Shown piece after piece: positions 36,159-45,605 of a DNA stretch of 64,000 bases. Within the stretch, counting starts at the first letter, position 1. Each line of letters opens with the position of its first letter. The notes below the pieces were generated by a model. The model worked only from the letters and a program-made list of their open reading frames with translations, had not been told where the DNA came from and did not search any database. The stretch covers positions 20,964-84,963 of the forward strand of contig NZ_WOYQ01000021.1 in the NCBI RefSeq assembly GCF_011620665.1, given 5' to 3'. Position numbers and translations under genes: made by a program. The DNA comes from Microbacterium sp. (GTDB taxonomy: Bacteria; Actinomycetota; Actinomycetes; Actinomycetales; Microbacteriaceae).

Positions 36159-36953
36159 TCAGCGCGGATCGATGATCGGGATCGAGGCCAGCAGCCGCCG
36201 CGTGTACGAGACCTGAGGCTGCAGCAGGACCTTCTCGGTCGGACCTTCCTCGACGATGCGGCCTTCCGCCATGACGATGACCTCGTCGCAGAGGTTCTGC
36301 ACGACGCCGATGTCGTGCGAGACCATCACGAGCGTGAGCTGCTCGGTGCGGCGCAGGTCGCGGAGAAGTTCGAGGATCTGGGCGCGAACGGTCACATCCA
36401 GCGCCGACAGCGGTTCGTCACCGACGAGGATGCGGGGCCGATGCACGATCGCGCGCGCGAGCGCGATGCGCTGACGCTGGCCGCCGGAGAACTCGTGCGG
36501 ATACCGCGCGGCCATGTCGGGTGCGAGTCCCACCTGCGAGAGCACCTCGCCGACGCGGGCCCGGCGGTCGCCGGGGATTCCGAGTGCCCACAGCGGCTCT
36601 CCGACGGTGCGTCCGATGTTCATTCGCGGATCCAGAGAGGCGTACGGGTCCTGGAAGACGATGCCGGTCTGCTGACGCAGCCAGTGCAGATCGCGGGCGG
36701 AAGCGCGCGCGTCCACCGCGCGCCCGGCGACTTCCACGGATCCCGAGGTGGGAGTGTCCAGGCCCAGGAGGAGACGGATGAGCGTCGACTTGCCCGATCC
36801 GGACTCGCCGATGATCCCGACCGCCGATCCGGCGCGCACGTCGATATCGGCATCGTCAAGCGCCGTTGTGAAGGTCGGGCGCTCGAACAGACCCCGGGCC
36901 GACGCCCGGAACCGGCGGGTCAGCGCGCGCCCGCGGATCAGGGTCTCGGTCAT
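36159..36953 (-). CDS. dppF: oligopeptide/dipeptide ABC transporter ATP-binding protein
   Basis: [46 protein letters not shown]. Confidence 0.92.
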   Translation of the reverse strand: MTETLIRGRALTRRFRASARGLFERPTFTTALDDADIDVRAGSAVGIIGESGSGKSTLIRLLLGLDTPTSGSVEVAGRAVDARASARDLHWLRQQTGIVFQDPYASLDPRMNIGRTVGEPLWALGIPGDRRARVGEVLSQVGLAPDMAARYPHEFSGGQRQRIALARAIVHRPRILVGDEPLSALDVTVRAQILELLRDLRRTEQLTLVMVSHDIGVVQNLCDEVIVMAEGRIVEEGPTEKVLLQPQVSYTRRLLASIPIIDPR

Positions 36954-37738
36954 GCCGAGCCTCCCGGTCGCCAGAGCGTTGCGGTCGCATCGCGGAGGAG
37001 TCCCTGCGTCACCGGCGAGGTCGGCGCCGTCAACAGCGTCGTCAGAGGCCCGGATTCGACCACACGTCCCTCCTCCAGTACCACTGCGTGGGTGGCGACC
37101 TGGGAAAGGACCGCGAGATCATGAGTGATGAACACGAGCGACATGCCCTCTCGTGTCACCAGCGTGCGGAGCAGATCGAGGATCTCGGCTTGGATCGTGA
37201 CGTCGAGTGCCGTGGTGGGCTCGTCGGCGATGAGCAGTCGTGGACGACAGGCCAGTGCCATCGCGATCGCGACCCGCTGGCGCTGACCGCCGGAGAGCTG
37301 GTGCGGATACCGCCTGACGATCTGCACCGGGTCTTGAAGGTGCACCCGCTCTGCTTCCGTGACCGCGCGGGTGAGAGCGTCGCGGCGCCCGACTTTTTCG
37401 TGGATGCGGATCGACTCGGCGATCTGCCGCCCGACCGTGCGGATGGGGTTGAGCGCGGTCCGTGGTTCCTGGAAGACGATTCCGATCTCTTTCCCGCGCA
37501 GGCGAGCCAGCTCGCGATCGGGGGTGCCGAGCAGCTCGCGGTCGTTCCACTGGATGCTCCCGCCGGCGACGGCGCCCTCCGGGAGAAGCCCGACCAGCGC
37601 GAGCGCCGTGAGGGACTTCCCCGATCCGGATTCTCCGATCAGGCCCACGCGCGCGCCGTCGGGCACGTCGAACGAAACGCCGTCGACGACGCGAGTGCCG
37701 GCGATGTCGATCGTCAGGTCTCGGACTCGGAGGCTCAT
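36950..37738 (-). CDS. dppD: oligopeptide/dipeptide ABC transporter ATP-binding protein
   Basis: [60 protein letters not shown]; start within ORF 36950..38599. Confidence 0.92.
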   Translation of the reverse strand: MSLRVRDLTIDIAGTRVVDGVSFDVPDGARVGLIGESGSGKSLTALALVGLLPEGAVAGGSIQWNDRELLGTPDRELARLRGKEIGIVFQEPRTALNPIRTVGRQIAESIRIHEKVGRRDALTRAVTEAERVHLQDPVQIVRRYPHQLSGGQRQRVAIAMALACRPRLLIADEPTTALDVTIQAEILDLLRTLVTREGMSLVFITHDLAVLSQVATHAVVLEEGRVVESGPLTTLLTAPTSPVTQGLLRDATATLWRPGGSA

Positions 37739-38670
37739 GCGACCACGGCCGGCATGTGTGTTCGCGCGGCTGCGCCCCGGCGGGAGAGGGTGGGGTCGGT
37801 CACGTCGCGAAGACCGTCGCCCAGAAGGTTGAGGCCCAACACGGTGAGGGTGATCGCGAGCCCCGGCCACACCACGGTGAGCGGGTAGACGGAGATGTAC
37901 GACTGCAGTTCGGCCAGCAGCAGTCCCCACGAGGGCTCGGTCGGTGGCGCCCCGAACCCGAGGTAGGACAGGCCCGCTTCCGCCAGGACGGCGACGGCCA
38001 TCGCCCATGACAGCTGAACGATGAACACCGGTGCGACGTTGGGGAGCAGGTGGCGCCACAGGTTCTGCCAGGGCGTGAGGCCGCTCGCCTGACCGGCGAG
38101 GACGAAGTCGCTGTGCAGGACGCGGCGGAGCTCGGGCCGGGTCACCCGGGCGATGTTCACACCGAAGCCGATGCCGACCGACACGATCACCACCCAGAGC
38201 GACCCGCCCCAGACGGCCGAGATCATCATGGCGATCAGCAGCACGGGAAATGCGATGAGGATGTCGACCAGCACCGCGACACCCTCGCGCACCCACCGTG
38301 CGGTCAGCGCGCCGAGCGCGGCGAGGGCGAGGCCGATGAGCGTCGCGATCACGCCCGCGCCGAGGGCGACCCACACGGTCGTGCGCGCCCCGGCCATCAG
38401 GAGACTGGAGATGTCGCGGCCAGATCCGTCGGTTCCGAGGAGGTGCGGCCACCCGGGCGCCGTCCAGCGATTGGCGATGTCCACGCTCTGGGGATCGTAC
38501 GGGAGCCAGAACGCGCTGACCAGGGCGACGAGGCCGACGACTGCCACCACGAGGATGCCAAACCGGCTTGTCGACTGCTCCCAGAGCCGTGCGAGCCACG
38601 AGTATCGCAGCATCGCACCGGACTCGGGCCGGGTGTCGCCACCCGGCGCCGGAACTGGTCGAGGCGTCAC
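37735..38670 (-). CDS. dppC: dipeptide/oligopeptide ABC transporter permease
   Basis: LLGTDGSGRDISSLLMAGARTTVWVAL; EAGLSYLGFGAPPTEPSWGLLLAE. Confidence 0.92.
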   Translation of the reverse strand: MTPRPVPAPGGDTRPESGAMLRYSWLARLWEQSTSRFGILVVAVVGLVALVSAFWLPYDPQSVDIANRWTAPGWPHLLGTDGSGRDISSLLMAGARTTVWVALGAGVIATLIGLALAALGALTARWVREGVAVLVDILIAFPVLLIAMMISAVWGGSLWVVIVSVGIGFGVNIARVTRPELRRVLHSDFVLAGQASGLTPWQNLWRHLLPNVAPVFIVQLSWAMAVAVLAEAGLSYLGFGAPPTEPSWGLLLAELQSYISVYPLTVVWPGLAITLTVLGLNLLGDGLRDVTDPTLSRRGAAARTHMPAVVA

Positions 38671-39617
38671 TCCGTCTCCCGCTGCCGCGGGTCGATGACC
38701 CGGTGGATGAGGTCGACGAGAAAGCCGACGACGAGTACGAACCCCGTCAGCACGAGGAGCTCACCCTGCACTTTGGGCAGGTCTCGGCTGCCGACGTCGG
38801 CGACCAGCATCCGCCCGACACCGGGCAGACCGAACAGCTGCTCGATCACGACCGCCCCCACGATGATGCCGGCGACCTGCAGCCCCAGCACCGTGATGAT
38901 CGACAGGCCGACCGTGGGCAGTCCGTGGCGTACGAGGGCCTGATTGCGTGTGAGTCCCTTCGCCGCTGCCGTGCGGACGAAGTCCTGCCCGACCGCCTGG
39001 AGCGTGGCTGAACGCACGAAGCGCAGCAGCATCGCGCCCTCGACGACGCCGATCGTGATGGCCGGCAGGAGAAGCGAGCGCACGGCGAGACCGGGATTCG
39101 ACCAGCCATCGCGTGGGAAGCCCTGCGCGGGCAGCCAGCCGAGCCAGACCGCGAACACGAGGACGAGCATCATGCCGGCCCACACGACCGGCACGGCGGC
39201 GAGCGTCTGTGCTCCGACGCTGAGCACCGTACCGTCGGGGCGGCCGCGGCGCATCGCGGACAGGACTCCGAAAGGCAGGGCGATCAGCAGAGCGACCGTG
39301 AGCGACATGACCCCGAGCGGAATCGTCACCTGCGCCTTCTGCGCGAGCTCGGCTGACACGGGCGCTCCCGTGAGCAGCGACGTGCCCAGGTCTCCGCGCA
39401 GCACCCCGCCGATCCAGTCGGCGTACTGCGTCGGCAGCGGCGCGCCGAGACCGAGGCGGTCCCTGATGGCCGCGACCTGTTCGGGCGTGGAATTGATCCC
39501 GGCGATGAGCTGTGCCACATCGCCGGGAAGAATCCGCAGGGTGAGGAAGATCAGCGCACTGGCGACCAGCAGGCCCAGCAGCAGCAGGGCCAGTCGTGTC
39601 AGTGCGTAGCGGATCAC
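38667..39617 (-). CDS. dppB: dipeptide/oligopeptide ABC transporter permease
   Basis: YALTRLALLLLGLLVASALIFLTLRILPGDVA; RTAAAKGLTRNQALVRHGL. Confidence 0.92.
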   Translation of the reverse strand: MIRYALTRLALLLLGLLVASALIFLTLRILPGDVAQLIAGINSTPEQVAAIRDRLGLGAPLPTQYADWIGGVLRGDLGTSLLTGAPVSAELAQKAQVTIPLGVMSLTVALLIALPFGVLSAMRRGRPDGTVLSVGAQTLAAVPVVWAGMMLVLVFAVWLGWLPAQGFPRDGWSNPGLAVRSLLLPAITIGVVEGAMLLRFVRSATLQAVGQDFVRTAAAKGLTRNQALVRHGLPTVGLSIITVLGLQVAGIIVGAVVIEQLFGLPGVGRMLVADVGSRDLPKVQGELLVLTGFVLVVGFLVDLIHRVIDPRQRETE

Positions 39618-41125
39618 CCCGCGCTCTTGACCAACTCAGTCAGGTTCAGGCGCTCGTTCGTGTTGACGGTCGGCACCCCGGTGACTCCGGAGGCGATCGC
39701 GACGACGGAGGCGCCGTTGTACAGCCAGTCGGCGGCCATGTCTTCGGACACGATCTTCGCCGCCTTCTGAAGAAGCTCGGCGGCGACTGCCTCGTCGGTG
39801 GCCGACAGCGAGTCGGAGAACAGCTGCTGCACCTCGGCATTGTCGTAGGTGAAGTAGTACTCCGGGTTCGCCCAGTTCTCGAAGTCGCGCGCTTCGGTGT
39901 GCAGCACGAAGCTCAGGTCGTAGTCTCTGTTGATGTAGACATCCTGGAGCCACGCCGAGAACTCGACGGCATCGACCTTCAGAGTGATGCCCACATCGTT
40001 CAGGTTCGAGACGAGGATCTGCGACACGGTCGTGCCGTAGAAGGACGGGATGGTGAGCGTGAGGGTGAGGTCCTCGGCGCCCGCTTCGGCCAGCAGCTTC
40101 TCGGCGGCGCTCGGGTCGAATGGTGCCACGGACTCGAGGTCCGCGTAGCCCGGGTCCAGTTCGGGGATCGGACCGTACTGGGTCTGGCCCGCAGCGAGCG
40201 CTTCGACGATCGCGTTCTTGTCGATCGCCTGGCGGATCGCCTGGCGCACGCGGATGTCGTCCAGCGGCGCCTTCGCCGAGTTCATCGCGAGCGTGCCCTT
40301 GTCGGTGGACTTGCCGAGGGTGACGGCGAAATCGCCGCCGGCCTCGATCTGGCTGGTGAGGTTCGCGTCGAAACCGGTGAGCACGTCCAGTTCGCCCGCC
40401 AGTGCGCCGTTGAGCGCCGCCTGCGTGTCCGGGATGTAGTCGAAGACCACCTCGGCCACCTGCGCCTGATCGCCCCAGTAGGCGTCGTTGCGCGCGAAGG
40501 TGATCGAATCGCCCTGCTTCCATTCCGTCAGCGCGTAGGGGCCCGTGCCGTTGGCGGCCGTCTTCCGGTCGATCGTGTCGTCCTTCTTGAACACGAGGCC
40601 TGCGCGGCCGGTGAGGTTCCACAGGAGGGTCGAGTCCGGCTCACTCAGGGTCACCGTGATCGTCTGGCCGTCGGCGGCGATCGTGCTCACGCGCGCGAGG
40701 CGTGCCGAGTCGCGGTAGGTGTCGGTGTCCTTGACCTGCTGCAGCGACCAGACGACGTCTTCGGGGGTGAGCTGTTCGCCGTTGTGGAAGGTGACGCCCT
40801 CGCGCAGGGTGAAGGTGTAGGTCAGACCGTCGGCCGAGACGTCGTAGTCGCTCGCCAGGGCGGGAATGACCTCCTGATCGGCCGTCCGCGAGACGAGTCC
40901 CTGGTACACGTTGTCGATCAGGATCTGATCCAGCGCCGCACCCGCGGTCTCACGGATGTCGAGGTTCCCCGGCTCGGCGACGAGCCGGATCACCACGGAC
41001 GCATCAGGATCGGCTGTTCCGCTCGTGCTGGAGGCTGTGGGATCCGTGCCGCCCGCGCAGGCGGTCAGCACGAGGGCGCCGGCCGCGAGCAGCGCGGCCG
41101 CGGCGAGGGTGGTTCGGCGAAGCAT
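39614..41125 (-). CDS. ABC transporter substrate-binding lipoprotein, family 5
   Basis: MLRRTTLAAAALLAAGALVLTACAGG lipobox; TFTLREGVTFHNGEQLTPEDVVWSLQ. Confidence 0.93.
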   Translation of the reverse strand: MLRRTTLAAAALLAAGALVLTACAGGTDPTASSTSGTADPDASVVIRLVAEPGNLDIRETAGAALDQILIDNVYQGLVSRTADQEVIPALASDYDVSADGLTYTFTLREGVTFHNGEQLTPEDVVWSLQQVKDTDTYRDSARLARVSTIAADGQTITVTLSEPDSTLLWNLTGRAGLVFKKDDTIDRKTAANGTGPYALTEWKQGDSITFARNDAYWGDQAQVAEVVFDYIPDTQAALNGALAGELDVLTGFDANLTSQIEAGGDFAVTLGKSTDKGTLAMNSAKAPLDDIRVRQAIRQAIDKNAIVEALAAGQTQYGPIPELDPGYADLESVAPFDPSAAEKLLAEAGAEDLTLTLTIPSFYGTTVSQILVSNLNDVGITLKVDAVEFSAWLQDVYINRDYDLSFVLHTEARDFENWANPEYYFTYDNAEVQQLFSDSLSATDEAVAAELLQKAAKIVSEDMAADWLYNGASVVAIASGVTGVPTVNTNERLNLTELVKSAG

Positions 41126-41258
41126 GAGGGGGGTCCTTTCGCAGGGAGCAGGAGTGCGCCGTAGCTGGAGCGGCACACTCTGCGGACTCGGGTGCGCGTA
41201 TCAGCCTAGGCTCCGCGCGCGATGCCGTGTGCATCCGTGTCATCATCCGTGTACGGGA

Positions 41259-42200
41259 TCACGCCCGTGAGACGACGGCCGCCACGATCTCGGCGAGCTC
41301 GGCGGGAGCTTCCTCCTGGACGTTGTGGCCCGAGGAAACCGCGATGGTCACCGCATCCGGCCGGTATGCACGGTAGTCGGTGACATCCTGTTCCGTCAGG
41401 AATCCGCGCTCGCCGTGCACCAGGGTGATCGGTGCGCGGACAGCGGCGAGGTCATCCCAGCCGGATGCCGTCAGTACGCTCCGCAGCGCATCCTGACCGC
41501 TGAGAGCGGCCTGTGCGGCCACCGGATCCGCCGCCATCGCAGCGGCGAGGTGCGCGAAGTGGTGCTTCCATTCGACGCGGCCGTCGGGGCGCACGCGCGA
41601 GTTCAGGAAGACCCCGCGGGTCGCAGCTTCCGGCGTGCCGCCGAGACCGAACTGCATGGCCCGCTCGACGAGCTCCTCCCGGCTCGCCCAATCGGTCGGG
41701 CCGGCGAAGAAGGCCGCGATCTGGCTGGCGCCCGCGTTCGGATCTATGCCGGGCGAGATGTCGACGACGACGAGCTCACGCACGAGGTCGGGGTGGGAGG
41801 CCGCCAGCGCCGCCGCCGTCAGCCCGCCGAGCGATTGCCCGACCAGCACCTGCGGCGTCTCGCACCACTTTTCGAGGGCTCCCACGATGTCCTCCGCGAG
41901 CGGCCGGCCGGCGTAGGCGGCGTCCGTGCGCCAGGACGAATCGCCGTGGCCGGGGAGATCGAGCGCGAGGGCCGGCAGCCCCAGCGCGATCGCGGTCGTG
42001 TCCCATGTGTGGGCGTTCAGCCCGGCGCCGTGGAGGAAGGTCACCACCGGCGGAGGGAAATCAGAGCTCAGCGCATCACCGTACTGCAGAGCGCTGACGG
42101 TGCGTCCGTCCGGAAGCTCATGAGTGAGGCGGCGGACCGGCGGGATGCGGTCCGTGCCGATGTCACGCGCCTGGTCGGGAAGGAACTGAAACTCGTTCAT
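41259..42200 (-). CDS. alpha/beta hydrolase
   Basis: LHGAGLNAHTWD, LDLPGHGDS, VGQSLGGLTAAALA; start at MNEFQFLPDQ. Confidence 0.88.
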   Translation of the reverse strand: MNEFQFLPDQARDIGTDRIPPVRRLTHELPDGRTVSALQYGDALSSDFPPPVVTFLHGAGLNAHTWDTTAIALGLPALALDLPGHGDSSWRTDAAYAGRPLAEDIVGALEKWCETPQVLVGQSLGGLTAAALAASHPDLVRELVVVDISPGIDPNAGASQIAAFFAGPTDWASREELVERAMQFGLGGTPEAATRGVFLNSRVRPDGRVEWKHHFAHLAAAMAADPVAAQAALSGQDALRSVLTASGWDDLAAVRAPITLVHGERGFLTEQDVTDYRAYRPDAVTIAVSSGHNVQEEAPAELAEIVAAVVSRA

Positions 42201-42256
42201 CCGGCTATTGTGGCCCATCCCGCAGCGGGGCGGGAACCCGGCCGTAGGCTGATGTA

Positions 42257-42733
42257 ATGACCCAGGAACGTCGCGTGCATCTCTCCCGCTCGGCTCGTCC
42301 CGCGTATGACGCGCTCGAAGCGTTCTCGCAGACGGTCGCCACCCTCGCGGCCGACGCGGGGATCGACGCACGACTCAGGGAGATCGCGTTGATCCACGCA
42401 TCGCAGCTGAACGGATGTGCGTACTGCGTGCGCGTGCACGCAGATCGCGCCGTCGCCGCCGGGATTGCCGCGGATGAGATCGCGCAGATCGCCGTGTGGC
42501 GGGAGTCGGGGGTCTTCAGTGCGCGGGAGAGGGCGGCGCTCGAGCTGGCCGAGTCGTACGTCTTCATCCATGAGCAGGGCATTCCCGACGAGGTCTACGA
42601 TCGCGTCGGCGGCATCCTGACCGAGCAGGAGTATGTCGCGCTCAGCTGGCTGCTGGTTTCGATCAACGCGTTCAATCGGGTCACCATCGCCGGCAGGTAC
42701 CCGGTTCCGCGGCGGCACGGGTCCACGGCGTGA
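42257..42733 (+). CDS. carboxymuconolactone decarboxylase / AhpD-like family protein
   Basis: LIHASQLNGCAYCVRVHADRAVAAGI (CXXC); TAGGCT 6 nt before the ATG. Confidence 0.9.
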   Translation: MTQERRVHLSRSARPAYDALEAFSQTVATLAADAGIDARLREIALIHASQLNGCAYCVRVHADRAVAAGIAADEIAQIAVWRESGVFSARERAALELAESYVFIHEQGIPDEVYDRVGGILTEQEYVALSWLLVSINAFNRVTIAGRYPVPRRHGSTA

Positions 42734-43440
42734 GCGTTCCGGGAACGCTCAATTTCCGCGACATCGGGGGGTTGCCCGCCGGCGCGTCCGTCACCCGCGA
42801 CGGCGTCCTCTTCCGCTCGGGGAACCTCGCCCGGCTCGAGGCGGACGGTCGCGACGCGCTGACGGCTCTGGGTCTGCGCCGCATCGTGGACCTGCGCGAG
42901 GACGACGAGCTGATTCGCGACCCGAGCCGGATCGACGGGCTCGAGATCGATACGGTGCGGGCGCCGCTCTTCCTCGGATCCGCAGCATCGTTCTTCGCCC
43001 ATGACGTGTCGCTCGCCGATATGTACCGGGGGCTCGTCGAGGGTGCGGCCGATCGCATCGTCGACGTGGTGCGCGCGGTCCTGGTCGATCAGCCCGTGCT
43101 CGTGCACTGCACGGTCGGCAAGGATCGAACGGGTGTGACGGTCGCCCTCATCCTCGCCGCGGTCGGCGTCGATGAAGAGGCGGTCATCGCCGACTATGCG
43201 CTGACCGAGACCCTGCTCCCTGCCGAACGCAACGAGAGCGTCGTGTCGTTCCTTCGACGACTGCATCCGGACGCCGTCCACCTCGAGGATCTCGCCACAC
43301 GATCACCGGCGCCGGTGATGCGGGGGATGCTCGCCGACCTGAGCGATCGGTACGGTGCACCCGTCGAGTATCTGCGCGCTCATGGTCTCAGTGATGCCGA
43401 GATCGTCGAGCTGCGACGGGTGCTCCTGCGGGTCCCCTGA
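42730..43440 (+). CDS. tyrosine-protein phosphatase (Y_phosphatase3 type)
   Basis: NFRDIGGLPAGASVTRDGVLFRSGNLARL; HCTVGKDRTGVTVALIL. Confidence 0.92.
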   Translation: MSVPGTLNFRDIGGLPAGASVTRDGVLFRSGNLARLEADGRDALTALGLRRIVDLREDDELIRDPSRIDGLEIDTVRAPLFLGSAASFFAHDVSLADMYRGLVEGAADRIVDVVRAVLVDQPVLVHCTVGKDRTGVTVALILAAVGVDEEAVIADYALTETLLPAERNESVVSFLRRLHPDAVHLEDLATRSPAPVMRGMLADLSDRYGAPVEYLRAHGLSDAEIVELRRVLLRVP

Positions 43441-43469
43441 GACATCGTGATCAGCGAGTTGACCTCGGA

Positions 43470-43910
43470 TCACCGGATGTAGTTGCCGTCCTCCAGGCCC
43501 GCCAGGATCTCGAACCGATTCGTCAACGGATTGCGCCCGGCGAGCAGGTAGAGGATCGGCATCAGGAACCCGTAGCGACGCCACTGGCGTGCATGGACCG
43601 CTTCGTGCCGCAGCACGGCGTCGCTGACCTGGGCGTCGCCGGTGAGAAAGCAGCCGCCCACGCAGACGCCGCCGCGACCGAACGTCCAGTTCGGCATGCC
43701 GGCGAAGACCCAGAGCCCCGCACGGCGCTCGACGCGGCCGGTCGACCACAGTGACCCCCAAACCCAGCCGACCGATGTGCCCCACCAGCAGCCGACGCGG
43801 CTGAAGGAGGAGTCCAGCAGGAAGGCGGGGATGAGGGCATCCACCCTCGCGCCACGCACGACCGCACGCTGCGCACGTTCCCGCCAGCCGGTGGGGGGCG
43901 TGACGCTCAC
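43470..43910 (-). CDS. conserved hypothetical protein with HEAVHARQW motif
   Basis: SDAVLRHEAVHARQWRRYGFLMPILYLLAGRNPLTNRFEILAGLEDGNYI; possible HEXXH-like metal site. Confidence 0.65.
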   Translation of the reverse strand: MSVTPPTGWRERAQRAVVRGARVDALIPAFLLDSSFSRVGCWWGTSVGWVWGSLWSTGRVERRAGLWVFAGMPNWTFGRGGVCVGGCFLTGDAQVSDAVLRHEAVHARQWRRYGFLMPILYLLAGRNPLTNRFEILAGLEDGNYIR

Positions 43911-44716
43911 TTGAGCGCGCCCAGAACGCGGAGGATCGTGCCGAGGTCGTCGATGGCCGCGGCGGGAGAGGAGGGCGCGAATCCCGCGATCGATGCACCC
44001 GCCAATCGGGCTTCGCCGCGGACCGCGGCGATCGCGGCGGTGAGCTGCTCGAGAGACAAGCCGAAAGGCACCGGGAGCGCGAGTCCATCGAGGACCGCGG
44101 GATCGAGCACATCCAGGTCCACGTGGATGTAGATCGACGCGGCGCCCGTTGCGGCCACGGCCGCGACGAGCGGGGCCGGGTCGGCGAGTTCTGGGATGGT
44201 CAGTGCGCGCAGGCCCGATCCGCTGATGAACTCCCATTCCGCGTCGTCGAACTCGCGGGCGCCCGCGAGGATGACACGACTCTGCGTCACTCCGCCGGAC
44301 GGCAGATCGATGGGCTCGAAGGTCGCGCGCAGCGCCATGCCGGCCACGGCGCCGGAGGGGCTGGACTCCGGCGAATGGAGGTCGGCGTGCGCGTCGAACC
44401 AGATCACCGCGAGATCATCGTGATGCAGCGCGGCGTGTGCGATCGCCGGGATGGCGATCCCGCAGTCACCGCCGACGACGACGGCCGGCTCGTCCGAGCC
44501 GGCGAGGGTGTGCGTGACGGTCTCGGCGACGCGGTGCACCGCGCTGAACCGGCGGATGTCGGTCCCGAGCGGTTCGCCCGCCTCGATCGGCACCTTGACC
44601 CGAGTCGTCGCTGCTCGCGGCAGGTCTCCGGCGATCGCTTCGGCGCCGTCGATCAAGTGCATGGCTCGCGCGGAGGGGGAGCCCTGCCACTGGGGAACCA
44701 CAAGGTAACGCGTCAC
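43907..44716 (-). CDS. arginase/agmatinase family protein
   Basis: VVGGDCGIAIPAI, VIWFDAHADLHSPESSPSGAVAGMAL, IYIHVDLDVLDPA. Confidence 0.9.
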   Translation of the reverse strand: MTRYLVVPQWQGSPSARAMHLIDGAEAIAGDLPRAATTRVKVPIEAGEPLGTDIRRFSAVHRVAETVTHTLAGSDEPAVVVGGDCGIAIPAIAHAALHHDDLAVIWFDAHADLHSPESSPSGAVAGMALRATFEPIDLPSGGVTQSRVILAGAREFDDAEWEFISGSGLRALTIPELADPAPLVAAVAATGAASIYIHVDLDVLDPAVLDGLALPVPFGLSLEQLTAAIAAVRGEARLAGASIAGFAPSSPAAAIDDLGTILRVLGALK

Positions 44717-44796
44717 GGGTCCATCCTCTCGCGCGGCGGGCGTCCGCCGTCGTCGCGGCGCCGGTTCGGCGATCCCGGCGCCGCGCATCGCCGGCC

Positions 44797-45534
44797 TTAC
44801 TGCTCGATCGCCGCCGAGCTCACTCCGCCGGCCTTCAGAGCGGCCAGGCGCGCCTCGACCTCGGTGAGTTCGCCGACATCCTCGAGTGACGAGAACTGCG
44901 CATCGAGGCTCGACGCCGCGATCTCGGCCTTGCCGGCGGCAAGGGCTTCCTGGCGGCGGACCTTGTCCTCGAAACGCCCGAGTTCGCTCGTGGGGTCGAG
45001 CACGTCGATCGACTTGACTGCGTCGTGGACCTTGTTCTGCGCCTCGGCCGACTTCGCGCGAGCCAGCAGCTCGGAGCGCTTCGCCCGGAGCTCCTCGAGC
45101 TTGCCCTTCATGCCGTTGAGGCCGTCCTTGAGCTTGTCGACGACCTCGGTCTGCGCGGCGATCGAGGGCGCGAGCGCGCGGGCCTCGTTCTCCTCGCTGA
45201 TCTGTCGCTGCAGCGCGATCTTGGCGAGGTTGTCGAACTTGTCCGCGTCGACCGTGTGGCCGGCGACCCGCAGCTCGTCGGCCTTCTTGCTGGCGGCGAG
45301 GGCCTTGCTGCCCCATTCGGTGGCGGCCTTGACGTCTTCCTCGTGATCACGTTCGAGGAGCCGGAGGTTGCCGATCGTCTCGGCGATGGCCGACTCCGCA
45401 TCCGCGATGTTGTTGGTATAGTCGCGCACGAGCTGGTCGAGCATCTTCTGCGGGTCCTCCGCGGAATCGAGCATGCCGTTGATGTTCGCCTTCATGAGCG
45501 TCGAGATGCGACCGAAAATGGACTGCTTTGCCAT
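44797..45534 (-). CDS. pspA: PspA/IM30 family protein
   Basis: FGRISTLMKANINGMLDSAEDPQKMLDQLVRDYTNNIADAESAIAETI; long coiled coil. Confidence 0.93.
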   Translation of the reverse strand: MAKQSIFGRISTLMKANINGMLDSAEDPQKMLDQLVRDYTNNIADAESAIAETIGNLRLLERDHEEDVKAATEWGSKALAASKKADELRVAGHTVDADKFDNLAKIALQRQISEENEARALAPSIAAQTEVVDKLKDGLNGMKGKLEELRAKRSELLARAKSAEAQNKVHDAVKSIDVLDPTSELGRFEDKVRRQEALAAGKAEIAASSLDAQFSSLEDVGELTEVEARLAALKAGGVSSAAIEQ

Positions 45535-45605
45535 CGGTGTTCCTTTTCTTTCGAGTGGATGGGAGTGTCCGGCGGATGCCGGCATCGGAGGCGGGCTGCC
45601 GGTGA

